Of a DNA stretch of 63,688 nt, positions 44,562 to 52,700 are shown piece by piece (position 1 is the stretch's first letter; each line of letters begins with the position of its first letter). A program made the position numbers and the translations under genes. Below the pieces are notes generated by a model that had not been told where the DNA came from, did no database searches, and saw only the letters and a list, made by a program, of their open reading frames with translations. This stretch comes from an uncultured Christensenella sp. (GTDB lineage: Bacteria; Bacillota; Clostridia; Christensenellales; Pumilibacteraceae): positions 1 through 63,688 of the forward strand of contig CATLGX010000003.1 of the NCBI GenBank assembly GCA_949948785.1, read 5' to 3'.

Positions 44562-44590
44562 ATTATACAAAATCGCCGGCGCTATGTCAA
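44562..44590 (-). promoter_or_regulatory. Promoter of the nucleoside phosphorylase-phosphatase pair
   Basis: Minus strand TTGACA (44590-44585), 17-bp spacer, TATAAT (44567-44562), ordinary leader of about 30 nt. It starts directly after the stop of the nuclease gene, with no terminator between. Confidence 0.86.
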
Positions 44591-44592
44591 TC

Positions 44593-45813
44593 TTAAAGGC
44601 TGTTTTGCAACTCTTTGAGCTTTTTCAAAAACACGCCGAGCGGACCCTCGATTTTTCTTTCGATTTGTTGTTCGTCGTAATTGCCGTACCGTTCGCTCTC
44701 TTCCAAAAGCGTTACCGAGAACAGCGTGCAGTATTTACTGCCCATGGGTTTTTGCGGCGCTACGACATCATGAATCTTTTTGTCCGCCTCCGACCACTCA
44801 CCGCCGTCCTTGCACAGCCACATGCTTATCGTTATTTTATCGTTGCACAGCACAGACATCTGAAAACGGTGTAAGCCGCTGTCAAGCTCCGTCGGACAAT
44901 CGCAACGCGCATATAAATCCAAAATGTCGGTAACTGTAAAATATATGCTTTTACCGCGCGGAGAGTAAGGAATAAAATGCGGAACTACTTGCGAAAGCTT
45001 GTCGTTCAAGTGTTCGATAACTTTGTCGGCGCAATCGGAATAGTTTAAAAGTATTTCGAGCGCGTCGCCGTGCTCGCGCCGAATTCTCTTGCACTTATCC
45101 ATTATATTGCGGTTGTTTTTGAGAAGTTTATCGTCCACCATATTTATGTAATCCTCTATGAGAAATTTCAGTTTTGCGTCCACTCCGCGCCGCCCCTTTA
45201 AAAACGCCTTCAAAATACCGAGTATGGACGCATAGTCGAATATGCACCATTTATCGGCATAGCTGCCGTCCTTATGCGTCGGCTTTTCGCCGAAAGGCGT
45301 AAGATAAACGTAAATACAATCGCCGTTCCCCGCCGTCAACTCCTCGTATCTATTGAGCTGATTGTCGTGCGTCGAAGTAAAAGTCTTGTTCTCGATAACG
45401 AGCGTGATATTCGACTTGTCCGAGCGCATATAAATATCCATGCGACCGTCGTCGCCGACAAGCGTTTCTTCCGTTTTGACAACCAAGTCGTCGGCAGAGG
45501 CAAACGCGTGCAACCGCTCGCACGAAAACTTCGACAAAATCTCGCGGTTCGGTTTAACTCCGCTTATATGTTTGTTATAGTCGAACAGCGCGTCCGAAAA
45601 CGCGTGCAGGAAAAAATCGCCGCGACCGTGCGCCGCTTTCGGGTCTAACAACCACGCAAAAAACGCGGAATGCTTTACCTCTTGCTTCCACATACCCACG
45701 GCGTCGAAAATATTAAACCCGTCGCACGCTTGTTTAAGCTCTTCAATAGCGTATACGAATTTGTCAAGCGCATCAAGCGCCGCTTTTTCCGTCGTAATCA
45801 TATCAATATTCAT
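44593..45813 (-). CDS. PD-(D/E)XK nuclease-superfamily protein (PDDEXK_4-like)
   Basis: A 406-residue protein. The N-terminal stretch K-H-S-A-F-F-A-W-L-L-D-P and H-G-R-G-D-x-F-L matches the start of the PDDEXK_4 family. The nuclease motif is intact: E116, D126 in G-R-M-D, and E141-N-K143 in V-I-E-N-K-T. The C-terminal half (about 230-406) is of unknown fold. Relatives are often found among phage-defence genes. The start overlaps the zinc-ribbon gene by 11 bp, so the two are translated together under the Xre-controlled promoter. Confidence 0.82.
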   Translation of the reverse strand: MNIDMITTEKAALDALDKFVYAIEELKQACDGFNIFDAVGMWKQEVKHSAFFAWLLDPKAAHGRGDFFLHAFSDALFDYNKHISGVKPNREILSKFSCERLHAFASADDLVVKTEETLVGDDGRMDIYMRSDKSNITLVIENKTFTSTHDNQLNRYEELTAGNGDCIYVYLTPFGEKPTHKDGSYADKWCIFDYASILGILKAFLKGRRGVDAKLKFLIEDYINMVDDKLLKNNRNIMDKCKRIRREHGDALEILLNYSDCADKVIEHLNDKLSQVVPHFIPYSPRGKSIYFTVTDILDLYARCDCPTELDSGLHRFQMSVLCNDKITISMWLCKDGGEWSEADKKIHDVVAPQKPMGSKYCTLFSVTLLEESERYGNYDEQQIERKIEGPLGVFLKKLKELQNSL

Positions 45814-46132
45814 TTTTAGAAATAAACTCGACTTTTTCGTATCCGCAATTTTTGCATCGCAACGTTATCTTGTATGTAACGCGCTCCCCTTCTTCCCTAT
45901 ACGTAGTGCGCTTTCCTCTCGAATCGGTGCTCGTCGTCGACCTTGAAATCTTATTTCTTTTAACAGGCTCGTGCCCGACCTCTATGAACTCGTCGTATGC
46001 TCCGCAATGTTCGCATGTATGCGACTCTTCGTACGCTTTCCACTTTTGATATTGCCGAACGATATAGTAAGCTACGCCCCCCACTATACCCACTATAACT
46101 CCAATCAGTATCGCCCACGTCCAAGCATTCAT
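45803..46132 (-). CDS. Small membrane protein with four-cysteine zinc ribbon
   Basis: A 109-residue protein: one N-terminal transmembrane helix (about 6-26), then a cytoplasmic or surface zinc ribbon made of C40-x-x-C43 and C93-x-x-C96 with a serine/threonine-rich, positively charged segment between. No named family. First gene of a two-gene unit with the PD-(D/E)XK protein; its promoter holds one of the two Xre-type operators. AGGAGA precedes the ATG. Confidence 0.7.
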   Translation of the reverse strand: MNAWTWAILIGVIVGIVGGVAYYIVRQYQKWKAYEESHTCEHCGAYDEFIEVGHEPVKRNKISRSTTSTDSRGKRTTYREEGERVTYKITLRCKNCGYEKVEFISKNEY

Positions 46133-46156
46133 GATTTCTCCTAAAAGTTTTTAAAC

Positions 46157-46186
46157 AGTATAAATTAGGTATTACCTAAATGTCAA
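46157..46186 (-). promoter_or_regulatory. Promoter of the zinc-ribbon/nuclease operon with operator in its spacer
   Basis: Minus strand TTGACA (46186-46181), 18-bp spacer, TATACT (46162-46157). The palindrome TTAGGTATTACCTAA (46165-46179) fills the spacer, so a bound repressor would block the promoter. Confidence 0.85.
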
Positions 46187-46207
46187 GCAATTTTAGGTAA
46201 CACCTAA
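46165..46207. promoter_or_regulatory. Paired Xre operators between divergent genes
   Basis: TTAGGTATTACCTAA (46165-46179) is a near-perfect palindrome; TTAGGTAACACCTAA (46193-46207) is the same site with two central changes. Centres are 28 bp apart. Each lies in the -35/-10 spacer of one divergent promoter. The adjacent Xre protein is the obvious binder. Confidence 0.82.
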
Positions 46208-46213
46208 TATAAT
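46208..46213 (+). promoter_or_regulatory. -10 box of the Xre gene (leaderless)
   Basis: TATAAT directly abuts operator 2, and 6 nt (TCACAT) separate it from the ATG at 46220. The -35 position (AAGCAA, 46185-46190) is poor, so basal activity may be weak. Confidence 0.72.
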
Positions 46214-46219
46214 TCACAT

Positions 46220-46441
46220 ATGGAAAAGACACTCGAAGAACGCATAACGCAAAATATTCGACTGGAAATCGAGCAATCGGGCAAGCCGAAAACGGCGATA
46301 GCTCAGGCTATCGGAGTATCTAATCCGACGGTTTCGCAATATCTGTCGGGACGCATACAGCCGTCACTCGCCACATTATCTCGGCTGTGCAATTTCCTCG
46401 GTTGCTCTGCGGACGATATTCTTTGCATCAAAAATCTATAA
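46220..46441 (+). CDS. Xre-family helix-turn-helix regulator
   Basis: A 73-residue DNA-binding protein, almost only an HTH_3 domain: K-T-A-I-A-Q-A-I-G-V-S-N-P-T-V-S-Q-Y-L near 24-42 is the helix-turn-helix. It probably represses its own gene and the divergent zinc-ribbon/nuclease operon through the two TTAGGT palindromes. No ribosome site; the -10 box ends 6 nt before the ATG. Confidence 0.9.
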   Translation: MEKTLEERITQNIRLEIEQSGKPKTAIAQAIGVSNPTVSQYLSGRIQPSLATLSRLCNFLGCSADDILCIKNL

Positions 46442-46808
46442 AACCGCCTGCGACTGTGCGGCTCGCGCAGCTCGCCCGGATTTCCCAGATTCTTCGCTGT
46501 CGCTCAGAATGACATAATTGCGGTAAAGTTCTTTTGATGTCTTCCTGAGCGCAAGCGTGGGAACTATGGCGCAAGCCCGCAAGTTTTATCGATTATCTAT
46601 TATTTAAAAACCCTATCCACGCTCCGCGGGGACTTCCACCTTTGGCTGACGCAAAAGGAGGAGGTATCGCAGCGCGACGAGAGGAGGTGGCGAGCGAAAG
46701 CGTGTCGGGAGCGGTATTCATTTGAATTACGTAACGATTTCTTCGGGCGGAACAGAATTACAATTACGGCAGTCCACACGCGACAAATATCCGACCAGTG
46801 TCCGGCGG
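46442..46808. repeat. Degenerate noncoding repeat patch
   Basis: This 367-bp gap holds no credible gene. About 46480-46720 has the texture of scattered gut-Clostridia intergenic repeats: TTCTTCGCTGTCGCTC-AGAATGACA near 46491-46514, and purine-rich near-repeats AGGAGGTATCGCAGCG and AGGAGGTGGCGAGCG near 46669 and 46683. Copy number cannot be seen here. It flanks the Xre cassette, which fits an accessory insertion site. Confidence 0.45.
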
Positions 46809-47375
46809 CTACATGGAAGATATGCGGGTCGCGCCGATTTTTCTCGCGAGAGCTTTTGCCGAATAAAACTTCGGGCGCGGCGATTTAACGCGCTTGCCGA
46901 ACGACACGGTGCGGAACTCGCCTTTCGCTTTTTTTGCGAACCGCTTATCGGTAACGCACACGTACGCGTCTTTGACTCGCGACAGCAAAATTTCGAGCGC
47001 CCTGATATTTTTGCGCGTGTACTTTGCGCCGTCGAGGTTGACGACTACCGTTCTGTCCGTCCGCCCCGCGGTTTGTTCGAGAAACATGACCGCACGCAAT
47101 TGCGCTTCCGACAGTTTTTTCAATTTTTTATTCGGCGGACATCCTAACTCGCGCATATCCGTTTCCGACGGCTTAACGTCGTCGAGCGCGCGGCTGTACG
47201 CAAGGTATTGCGCCACCGTAAACCCGCCGAACGGTATATCGCCGTAAGCGAAATAATTGCGCCCGTTCTCGCTTGCGCAGAACAGAACTTCCACGTTGTC
47301 GAGTACGACCGCGTCTTTCATGCCTTTGAAATACTCGCGCTTTTGCCGCGCCGAACCTATGCAATAAGTAACCAT
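46809..47375 (-). CDS. Uncharacterised protein, possibly degenerate ABC-ATPase-like
   Basis: A 188-residue soluble basic protein. The middle reads K-K-L-K-K-L-S-E-A-Q-L-R-A-V-M-F-L-E-Q-T followed by a V-V-V-N-L-D strand and a helix-strand pair ending V-C-V-T-D, which recalls the signature, Walker B and H-loop half of an ABC ATPase with the key residues changed. There is no Walker A. The alternative is a novel fold. The ATG at 47375 is chosen over an upstream TTG; neither has a ribosome site. Confidence 0.5.
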   Translation of the reverse strand: MVTYCIGSARQKREYFKGMKDAVVLDNVEVLFCASENGRNYFAYGDIPFGGFTVAQYLAYSRALDDVKPSETDMRELGCPPNKKLKKLSEAQLRAVMFLEQTAGRTDRTVVVNLDGAKYTRKNIRALEILLSRVKDAYVCVTDKRFAKKAKGEFRTVSFGKRVKSPRPKFYSAKALARKIGATRISSM

Positions 47376-47416
47376 ATGTACGATTATTGCCAAATTTTCA
47401 AAGACTATAACACAAA

Positions 47417-47440
47417 AAAACCGACGGGGTATCCGTCGGG
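47417..47440 (-). terminator. Terminator of ilvC
   Basis: Stem CCGACGG/CCGTCGG (47421-47427 with 47433-47439) followed on the minus strand by TTTTTTTGTG, about 50 bp after the ilvC stop codon. Confidence 0.88.
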
Positions 47441-47492
47441 TTTTCTGCTTAATATTCGGCCGTTCGACCGTCAGCGCGGCGAAATCCGCGGT

Positions 47493-48500
47493 TCAGTCCT
47501 TGTACTTGTCGTCGTTCGACCACGAATACATCTTGCGAAGTTCCGCACCCACTTTTTCGAGAGGATGTTCGGCTTCTATTCGACGGCGCGCGTTGAAGTA
47601 CGCTCTTCCGTTGTTGTTTTCGGCAATCCACCGCGACGCGAAATCGCCCGTCTGAATTTCTTTGAGAATGCCTTTCATCTTAGCTTTGACCGTATCGTCT
47701 ATCAACCGTTCGCCTACGGTGTAATCGCCGTACTCGGCCGTATCGGAAACGGAATAACGCATAAACCCGAAACCGCCTTTATAAATAAGGTCGACGATAA
47801 GTTTAAGTTCGTGAATACACTCGAAATACGCGTTCTGCGGGTCATATCCCGCCTCTACGAGCGTCTCGAATCCCGCTTTCATGAGCGCGGTAACGCCGCC
47901 GCACAACACGCACTGCTCGCCGAACAAATCCGTCTCGGTCTCGCACTCGAACGTCGTTTCCAAAACGCCCGCGCGGCTTCCGCCGATACCTGCGGCATAA
48001 GCGAGCGCAATGTCTTGACAGTGTCCCGAAACGTCCTGATACACGGCGAAAAGACAGGGCGTACCCTTTCCCTCGACATACTCGCTTCTTACCGTGTGCC
48101 CGGGTGCTTTGGGGGCGACCATGAACACGTCGACGTCTGCGGGCGGAACAATCTGCTTAAAGTGGATATTGAACCCGTGCGCAAAACACAGCGCCTTGCC
48201 CGCTTTGAGATTGGGCGCTATATCGGTTTTGTATATAGCCGCCTGTTTTTCGTCGGGCGTAAGTAACATGATTACATCGGCTTTTTTGACGGCTTCCGCG
48301 GCGGTCATGACGTTAAGTCCGGCCTTTTCGGCGCGCTCCCACGATTTGGAGCCGTTATAAAGTCCGATAACGACGTTGACGCCGCTGTCTTTTAAGTTGA
48401 GCGCGTGCGCATGCCCCTGGCTGCCGTAGCCTATGATTGCGACCGTTTTCTTTTTGAGATAGTCGAGATTGCAGTCTCCGCTGTAATAAATTTTTGCCAT
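47493..48500 (-). CDS. ilvC: Ketol-acid reductoisomerase
   Basis: A 335-residue NADPH enzyme making dihydroxy-acids, the substrates of IlvD. Class I length. N-terminal Rossmann motif [10 protein letters not shown] near 26, metal-binding D and E residues in the knotted C-terminal domain (G-E-Q-C-V-L-C-G-G near 190, E-C-I-H-E-L near 224) and [17 protein letters not shown] precedes the ATG. It is separate from the ilvD-leu cluster; ilvB/ilvN are not in the window. Confidence 0.97.
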   Translation of the reverse strand: MAKIYYSGDCNLDYLKKKTVAIIGYGSQGHAHALNLKDSGVNVVIGLYNGSKSWERAEKAGLNVMTAAEAVKKADVIMLLTPDEKQAAIYKTDIAPNLKAGKALCFAHGFNIHFKQIVPPADVDVFMVAPKAPGHTVRSEYVEGKGTPCLFAVYQDVSGHCQDIALAYAAGIGGSRAGVLETTFECETETDLFGEQCVLCGGVTALMKAGFETLVEAGYDPQNAYFECIHELKLIVDLIYKGGFGFMRYSVSDTAEYGDYTVGERLIDDTVKAKMKGILKEIQTGDFASRWIAENNNGRAYFNARRRIEAEHPLEKVGAELRKMYSWSNDDKYKD

Positions 48501-48577
48501 AATAATTTTCTCCTTAAATTGCAGACGCGACGTTAAAACGTCGCGTCGTTGCGAAAAATTTTATTCTTTGATTTTGC

Positions 48578-50203
48578 TTATTTTTTAGCTTCTTCTATTT
48601 GCTTTTCCGTCGGTATATCGGCTTTGGCGCGCTTGCCTACAAACTGCGGTTCCAAACCCTCGTACCCGTCCACCTTGTAAAAATACGTGTACGCGCTCGC
48701 CCACTGGTCGACGTCGCCGAAATACGTGAAATAGCCCTCGACGTAATCACAGCTTATTCCCGCGGAAGTCGTGTTTTTCGCGAGAGGTTTGAGAGCGCCC
48801 GCATCGTCGTAATCATTATCGAAATTATCGAAAAGCGCGACGCGGTAGAAATCGGAACTCGAACCAGAGTAGTACAGATACCCCGCGTTGTCGAACAGCG
48901 GCGTGCCCGTAGCGCCCGAATACAGTACTTCCGCATTGCCGTCCTTTCCGTAACGGTACATCGCAGATTCCGTAACGGCAACAAAACAAACTTCGTTTGA
49001 CTGGGCGTCGTCGTTCGGACGGAACGCGTACGTCGCGGTTATATCGCTCGAAATAGCGGTAGAAAACTCACCGTGGATATGGCGGTCGGCTTGGTCTTTC
49101 GTACTGTCGTCGGCAAGCAGTTTATCCTGTTGCTTTCTGTACGCCGCCGAGTATTCGTAACGCTGTTCGCGCAGGTTGTCGTATGCGATAACGGTCTCGT
49201 TGAACATATTTTGCGTGCGGCGGAAGAAAACGCCGTCGCGAACCGCTTCAATAGTCTCGGTCTTGCCGTTTGCGGAAACAATAAACTTATCGCTTCCGTC
49301 GGGACGCATCGCCTCGATGACGGTGCCCGTACGAACGGAATCTTTGTCGTTAACGGGGCGCACAAAGTAGATAAAGTCTTCGACGGTGTTATTGTCTATG
49401 CCCTTATAATAGGTGTCTCGAACGGGGAAATATACGCTCGACGCCTTGACTTTAAACGTTACGGGGTCGTCCGCATCCTCGTCTTTCGGATTAATCTTGA
49501 CCGAAACGATGTTGCCGCCCTCTTTGACGACGAGATACACCGCGCCGCCGAGTTTATAAAACGCATACTCGGACGCAGACGTATCGACGCCCTCGCTCGT
49601 CGTATACACCTTGACGGGCGCGTTTTTCTTTTTGAGCGACATCATGAAAAAGTCGGTGCTCGTCGTTTGAATAGTTCCCGACGCGTTCTGCGAGTTGTTG
49701 GGGCTTGCGAAATAAATGAAGTCGTCGTAAATGAATATGCCGCCCTTGGCATAACCCGACGTACCTATCGTCTTGGGCGCTATTTTAGTAACGTCGACGG
49801 TGTTAATGGGTTTATCGAAATAATCGGTTTCCGCCGTATATTTAAACTCCAACCCCGCGTCGACATCGAGCTTGGGCGTAAAGCCCTTATACTTCAAATC
49901 GTCGGCATACTGCGCGTCGGTGTCCTCGACAAGTTTTGCGCGGTAAAGCCCGCCCTTGACAACTTCGCCCCAGCGGTTGCTTTCGCCCTTGGCGTCGTCA
50001 TAGCCGCGCGTTCCGTTTATGAAATACACGTAATTGCCGTAAGCGACGGCGCTGCCGCCCTGACTTGTAACGGCATACGCCGTATTTTGGTCGCGAGGGA
50101 AATCCACCGCCGAAAAGTTGTCGCTCGAACATGCCGCGAGCGTCGGCGTAATAGCGAGCGCGGACACGAGCGCTATTGTAATGGCTGTTTTGCGTTTTTT
50201 CAT
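48578..50203 (-). CDS. Lipoprotein with propeller-like (DUF5050-type) repeats
   Basis: A 541-residue exported protein, lipobox L-A-A-C (C25). The body has repeated strands of the type G-N-Y-V-Y-F-I-N, D-D-F-I-Y-F-A-S and A-G-Y-L-Y-Y-S-G, each followed by a residue-rich loop, typical of a beta-propeller such as DUF5050. No catalytic motif. Likely a surface or wall-associated binding protein. It lies 109 bp after the GH2-like gene with its own GGAG site. Confidence 0.72.
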   Translation of the reverse strand: MKKRKTAITIALVSALAITPTLAACSSDNFSAVDFPRDQNTAYAVTSQGGSAVAYGNYVYFINGTRGYDDAKGESNRWGEVVKGGLYRAKLVEDTDAQYADDLKYKGFTPKLDVDAGLEFKYTAETDYFDKPINTVDVTKIAPKTIGTSGYAKGGIFIYDDFIYFASPNNSQNASGTIQTTSTDFFMMSLKKKNAPVKVYTTSEGVDTSASEYAFYKLGGAVYLVVKEGGNIVSVKINPKDEDADDPVTFKVKASSVYFPVRDTYYKGIDNNTVEDFIYFVRPVNDKDSVRTGTVIEAMRPDGSDKFIVSANGKTETIEAVRDGVFFRRTQNMFNETVIAYDNLREQRYEYSAAYRKQQDKLLADDSTKDQADRHIHGEFSTAISSDITATYAFRPNDDAQSNEVCFVAVTESAMYRYGKDGNAEVLYSGATGTPLFDNAGYLYYSGSSSDFYRVALFDNFDNDYDDAGALKPLAKNTTSAGISCDYVEGYFTYFGDVDQWASAYTYFYKVDGYEGLEPQFVGKRAKADIPTEKQIEEAKK

Positions 50204-50312
50204 GGTTACTCCGTAGTTGGCACCGAATTTAAAAATAATGTTTTGAAGTTTTCGAGCGTTAGCCCGAAAGTAATTATGACCCTATCGCCCTTCTTTAACC
50301 GCGGTAAAGCGT

Positions 50313-52574
50313 TTACGGTTTGACCTTGAACGATATTCGCGACGCGGTAAGTCCGTCGCCCGAAACCTTGACCGTAACTTTGCCCTCTCCGTCCGGCTTG
50401 ACCACGCACAGTGCACGGCCGCCGTACGCGGGACAAACGTCCGCGTCTATTTTTCTGAGCCGCGGGTCGGCATTGATAAACGCGACGAGCTTTGCGCCCT
50501 CAACCTGCGCAGTGAGATTTCGCATGGCGTACGTAACGGTTTCGCCGTCGCGGTCGCACACGTCAACGGAGACAAAGCCGACGTCTCCGCGCGAAAGATA
50601 CAGCGTTTTGTCGTATGCCGACAGCTTTACGGTTTTGGGCGAACCCGCCGTTTTAAGCCGCGCTCTCGCGCATTCCACGCCCTTGAAGTAGCATACCGCT
50701 TCGAGCGTGCCGGGATAGTATTCCGTTTGGAAAACCGCTATGTGCTTATTAATCTTACCCGCGAGCTTCCGCCCGATGAGCCTACCGTCGAGATAAAGCG
50801 CCGCGACGTCGCCCGAAGTATAAACGCGCACGGTAACCGTCTGACCGAGATGGCGCGGATGGTTCCACACCGCAACGGGTTTATCGGTGTCGGGGTCGAC
50901 GACCGCTATAAACGCCTCGTTTCGTCCGCCGAGAATAATGCGCTTGTACGCGCCGATAATGCTTTCGCGCGCGGTTGCGTCGATATCGCCGTTCGCATGA
51001 AGGATTTCGCCCTCTGCGCCGCCGCCGAGATAATCCATGCCGCAATCGCAGAAATCGCCGATAACGAGCGCATTCTTTTCCGTCTCGTCTACCGAATCGA
51101 AAGCGCGGGCGGAGTCGGTGCGGCTGCCGACGATAAGTCTGTTCCGTTTGAGCTTGTCCGTATCGTAAAGCGGATAAAGATAATTGAAGCCGCAAACGTC
51201 GACTGCATTGAACGCTTCTTGCGTAAGCGACCCGAAAATGTCTTTTTCGCGCCCTGCGGCGACGGCGGCGGACGGCGTGTCGAACCGCCTGCGCACCCCT
51301 GCGTTTTCAAGCTCGCGCGACGTGGGAACGAACTCGCGCGACGAAACGGTTACGGGACGAGTATCGTCGACAAGCCGAATGTCGTCCGCTATCCCTGCTA
51401 TAATTTCGTACCCGTTATTTCTGCCGTAGCACTCGGGCACGTCGTCGGCAACGCCGTACATGACGACCGACGGATGGTTTCGCATAGCGGCGACGCTTTC
51501 GAATACGTCGCACGAACAAAGGTCGGGATAAAAATTAAAAACATGTCCGTCGAGCGGGCTTTTGCCCTCGACAAGACAATCGAACATATCTACATATGCG
51601 TACATGCCCACATCGTCCGACGCGGAGAGCGCCGCTTCCGTAGGACAGCCGACGAAATGCACGGCGTTATACCCTATCGCCTTTAAGGCTTCCAGCCTGC
51701 GTTTTTCCGCTACGTACACGGAAGCTCCGCCGAGCGCCGCATCGGAATGCGCGAGATACGCGCCGAAAAGTTTTGTGTTTTTGCCGTTCACGTACAAGCC
51801 GCGCGAGCCGTTAAGCGAGCGGGAGACAATGCCGAACGGGGTCGACGCTTCGCACTCGGCGCCGTCCTGAAACACGAGCTTTGCCGTCATGGAATACATA
51901 TACGGGTCGGCAGGGGTCCATTCGTAAGCCTTGGCAATGCGGACGCGCGCCGAAAAGTTTTTGACCGAATGCGCGCGCACCGTTATCTTTTTCTGTTTTT
52001 TTCCGCAACGCTTGCCGCGCGCGTTAAAAGCGGAACAGTCGAGAGTGAGTTTTTGCGTGTCGTCGCCGTCGTTTCTGACGGCAAGCTCGACATCCGCGTA
52101 AGTTTTGTCGCCGACAACGGCGGTCTTTACGAAAAGCGTGCCATCGCGAATATCGCAGACGTCTTCGGTAACAAGCCGAACTCCGCCGCCGATACCGAGC
52201 CCGACGTATTTGTCGCTCATGACGGGCGACGAGGTAAGGGCTATTTTAAGCGTAACGTGCGAGGAACAGAGCATATCGGTAACGTCTATACGAACAGGCG
52301 AGCGACCGCAAATGCGCGCGACCTGCCTGTCGTCGACGTAAACCTCGCCGAATCCCAAAGAACCCGAAACGATAACATACGCTTTACCGCGCCTTACGAC
52401 GGGCAAAGTTTTGGTAAAAACCGCCGTCTGCGTCGGTATATAACCGTTGTTTTCGCCGAAAGCGCACTCGAAATCGCGCCGCGCTCCCGCTGTAACGTCG
52501 TACGGCAAATCACAGGTATATTCCTCTCCGCCCGATACGATGTTCCAATTCGTGTTTAAATCCACACTTTTCAT
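50313..52574 (-). CDS. GH2-family-like protein lacking both catalytic glutamates
   Basis: A 753-residue protein with the GH2 layout: sugar-binding jelly roll (about 1-140), Ig-like domain (145-250), TIM barrel (255-530) and C-terminal beta domains. The acid/base motif, normally W-S-x-G-N-E-x-P-E, reads Y-G-V-A-D-D-V-P-E (D377, D378), and the nucleophile motif G-S-E-T reads G-S-R-T (R485). So it is probably inactive as a glycosidase and may bind sugar. No signal peptide, so cytoplasmic. A TATAAT ends 6 nt before the ATG. Confidence 0.8.
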   Translation of the reverse strand: MKSVDLNTNWNIVSGGEEYTCDLPYDVTAGARRDFECAFGENNGYIPTQTAVFTKTLPVVRRGKAYVIVSGSLGFGEVYVDDRQVARICGRSPVRIDVTDMLCSSHVTLKIALTSSPVMSDKYVGLGIGGGVRLVTEDVCDIRDGTLFVKTAVVGDKTYADVELAVRNDGDDTQKLTLDCSAFNARGKRCGKKQKKITVRAHSVKNFSARVRIAKAYEWTPADPYMYSMTAKLVFQDGAECEASTPFGIVSRSLNGSRGLYVNGKNTKLFGAYLAHSDAALGGASVYVAEKRRLEALKAIGYNAVHFVGCPTEAALSASDDVGMYAYVDMFDCLVEGKSPLDGHVFNFYPDLCSCDVFESVAAMRNHPSVVMYGVADDVPECYGRNNGYEIIAGIADDIRLVDDTRPVTVSSREFVPTSRELENAGVRRRFDTPSAAVAAGREKDIFGSLTQEAFNAVDVCGFNYLYPLYDTDKLKRNRLIVGSRTDSARAFDSVDETEKNALVIGDFCDCGMDYLGGGAEGEILHANGDIDATARESIIGAYKRIILGGRNEAFIAVVDPDTDKPVAVWNHPRHLGQTVTVRVYTSGDVAALYLDGRLIGRKLAGKINKHIAVFQTEYYPGTLEAVCYFKGVECARARLKTAGSPKTVKLSAYDKTLYLSRGDVGFVSVDVCDRDGETVTYAMRNLTAQVEGAKLVAFINADPRLRKIDADVCPAYGGRALCVVKPDGEGKVTVKVSGDGLTASRISFKVKP

Positions 52575-52580
52575 ATTGTC

Positions 52581-52609
52581 ATTATAACAACAACAACGAA
52601 AAAAAGCAA
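52581..52609 (-). promoter_or_regulatory. Leaderless promoter of the GH2-like gene
   Basis: Minus strand TTGCTT (52609-52604), 17-bp spacer with a TTGTTGTTG run, TATAAT (52586-52581), 6 nt (GACAAT) to the ATG at 52574. Confidence 0.8.
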
Positions 52610-52700
52610 CTAAAATAACATATTTTTACAATTTATAGAAAGTCTGAAAGCGAAAAACGCCGTAATTTCGCCCGTTTTGTTAATTATGCGGTCTTTGCGC

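Noticed and set aside
44593..47375. Toxin-antitoxin system interpretation for the Xre cassette
   Set aside because: The regulator is divergent rather than co-transcribed with the effector, and the effector is a 406-residue nuclease preceded by a membrane protein, unlike classic type II pairs; kept as a possible defence module instead.
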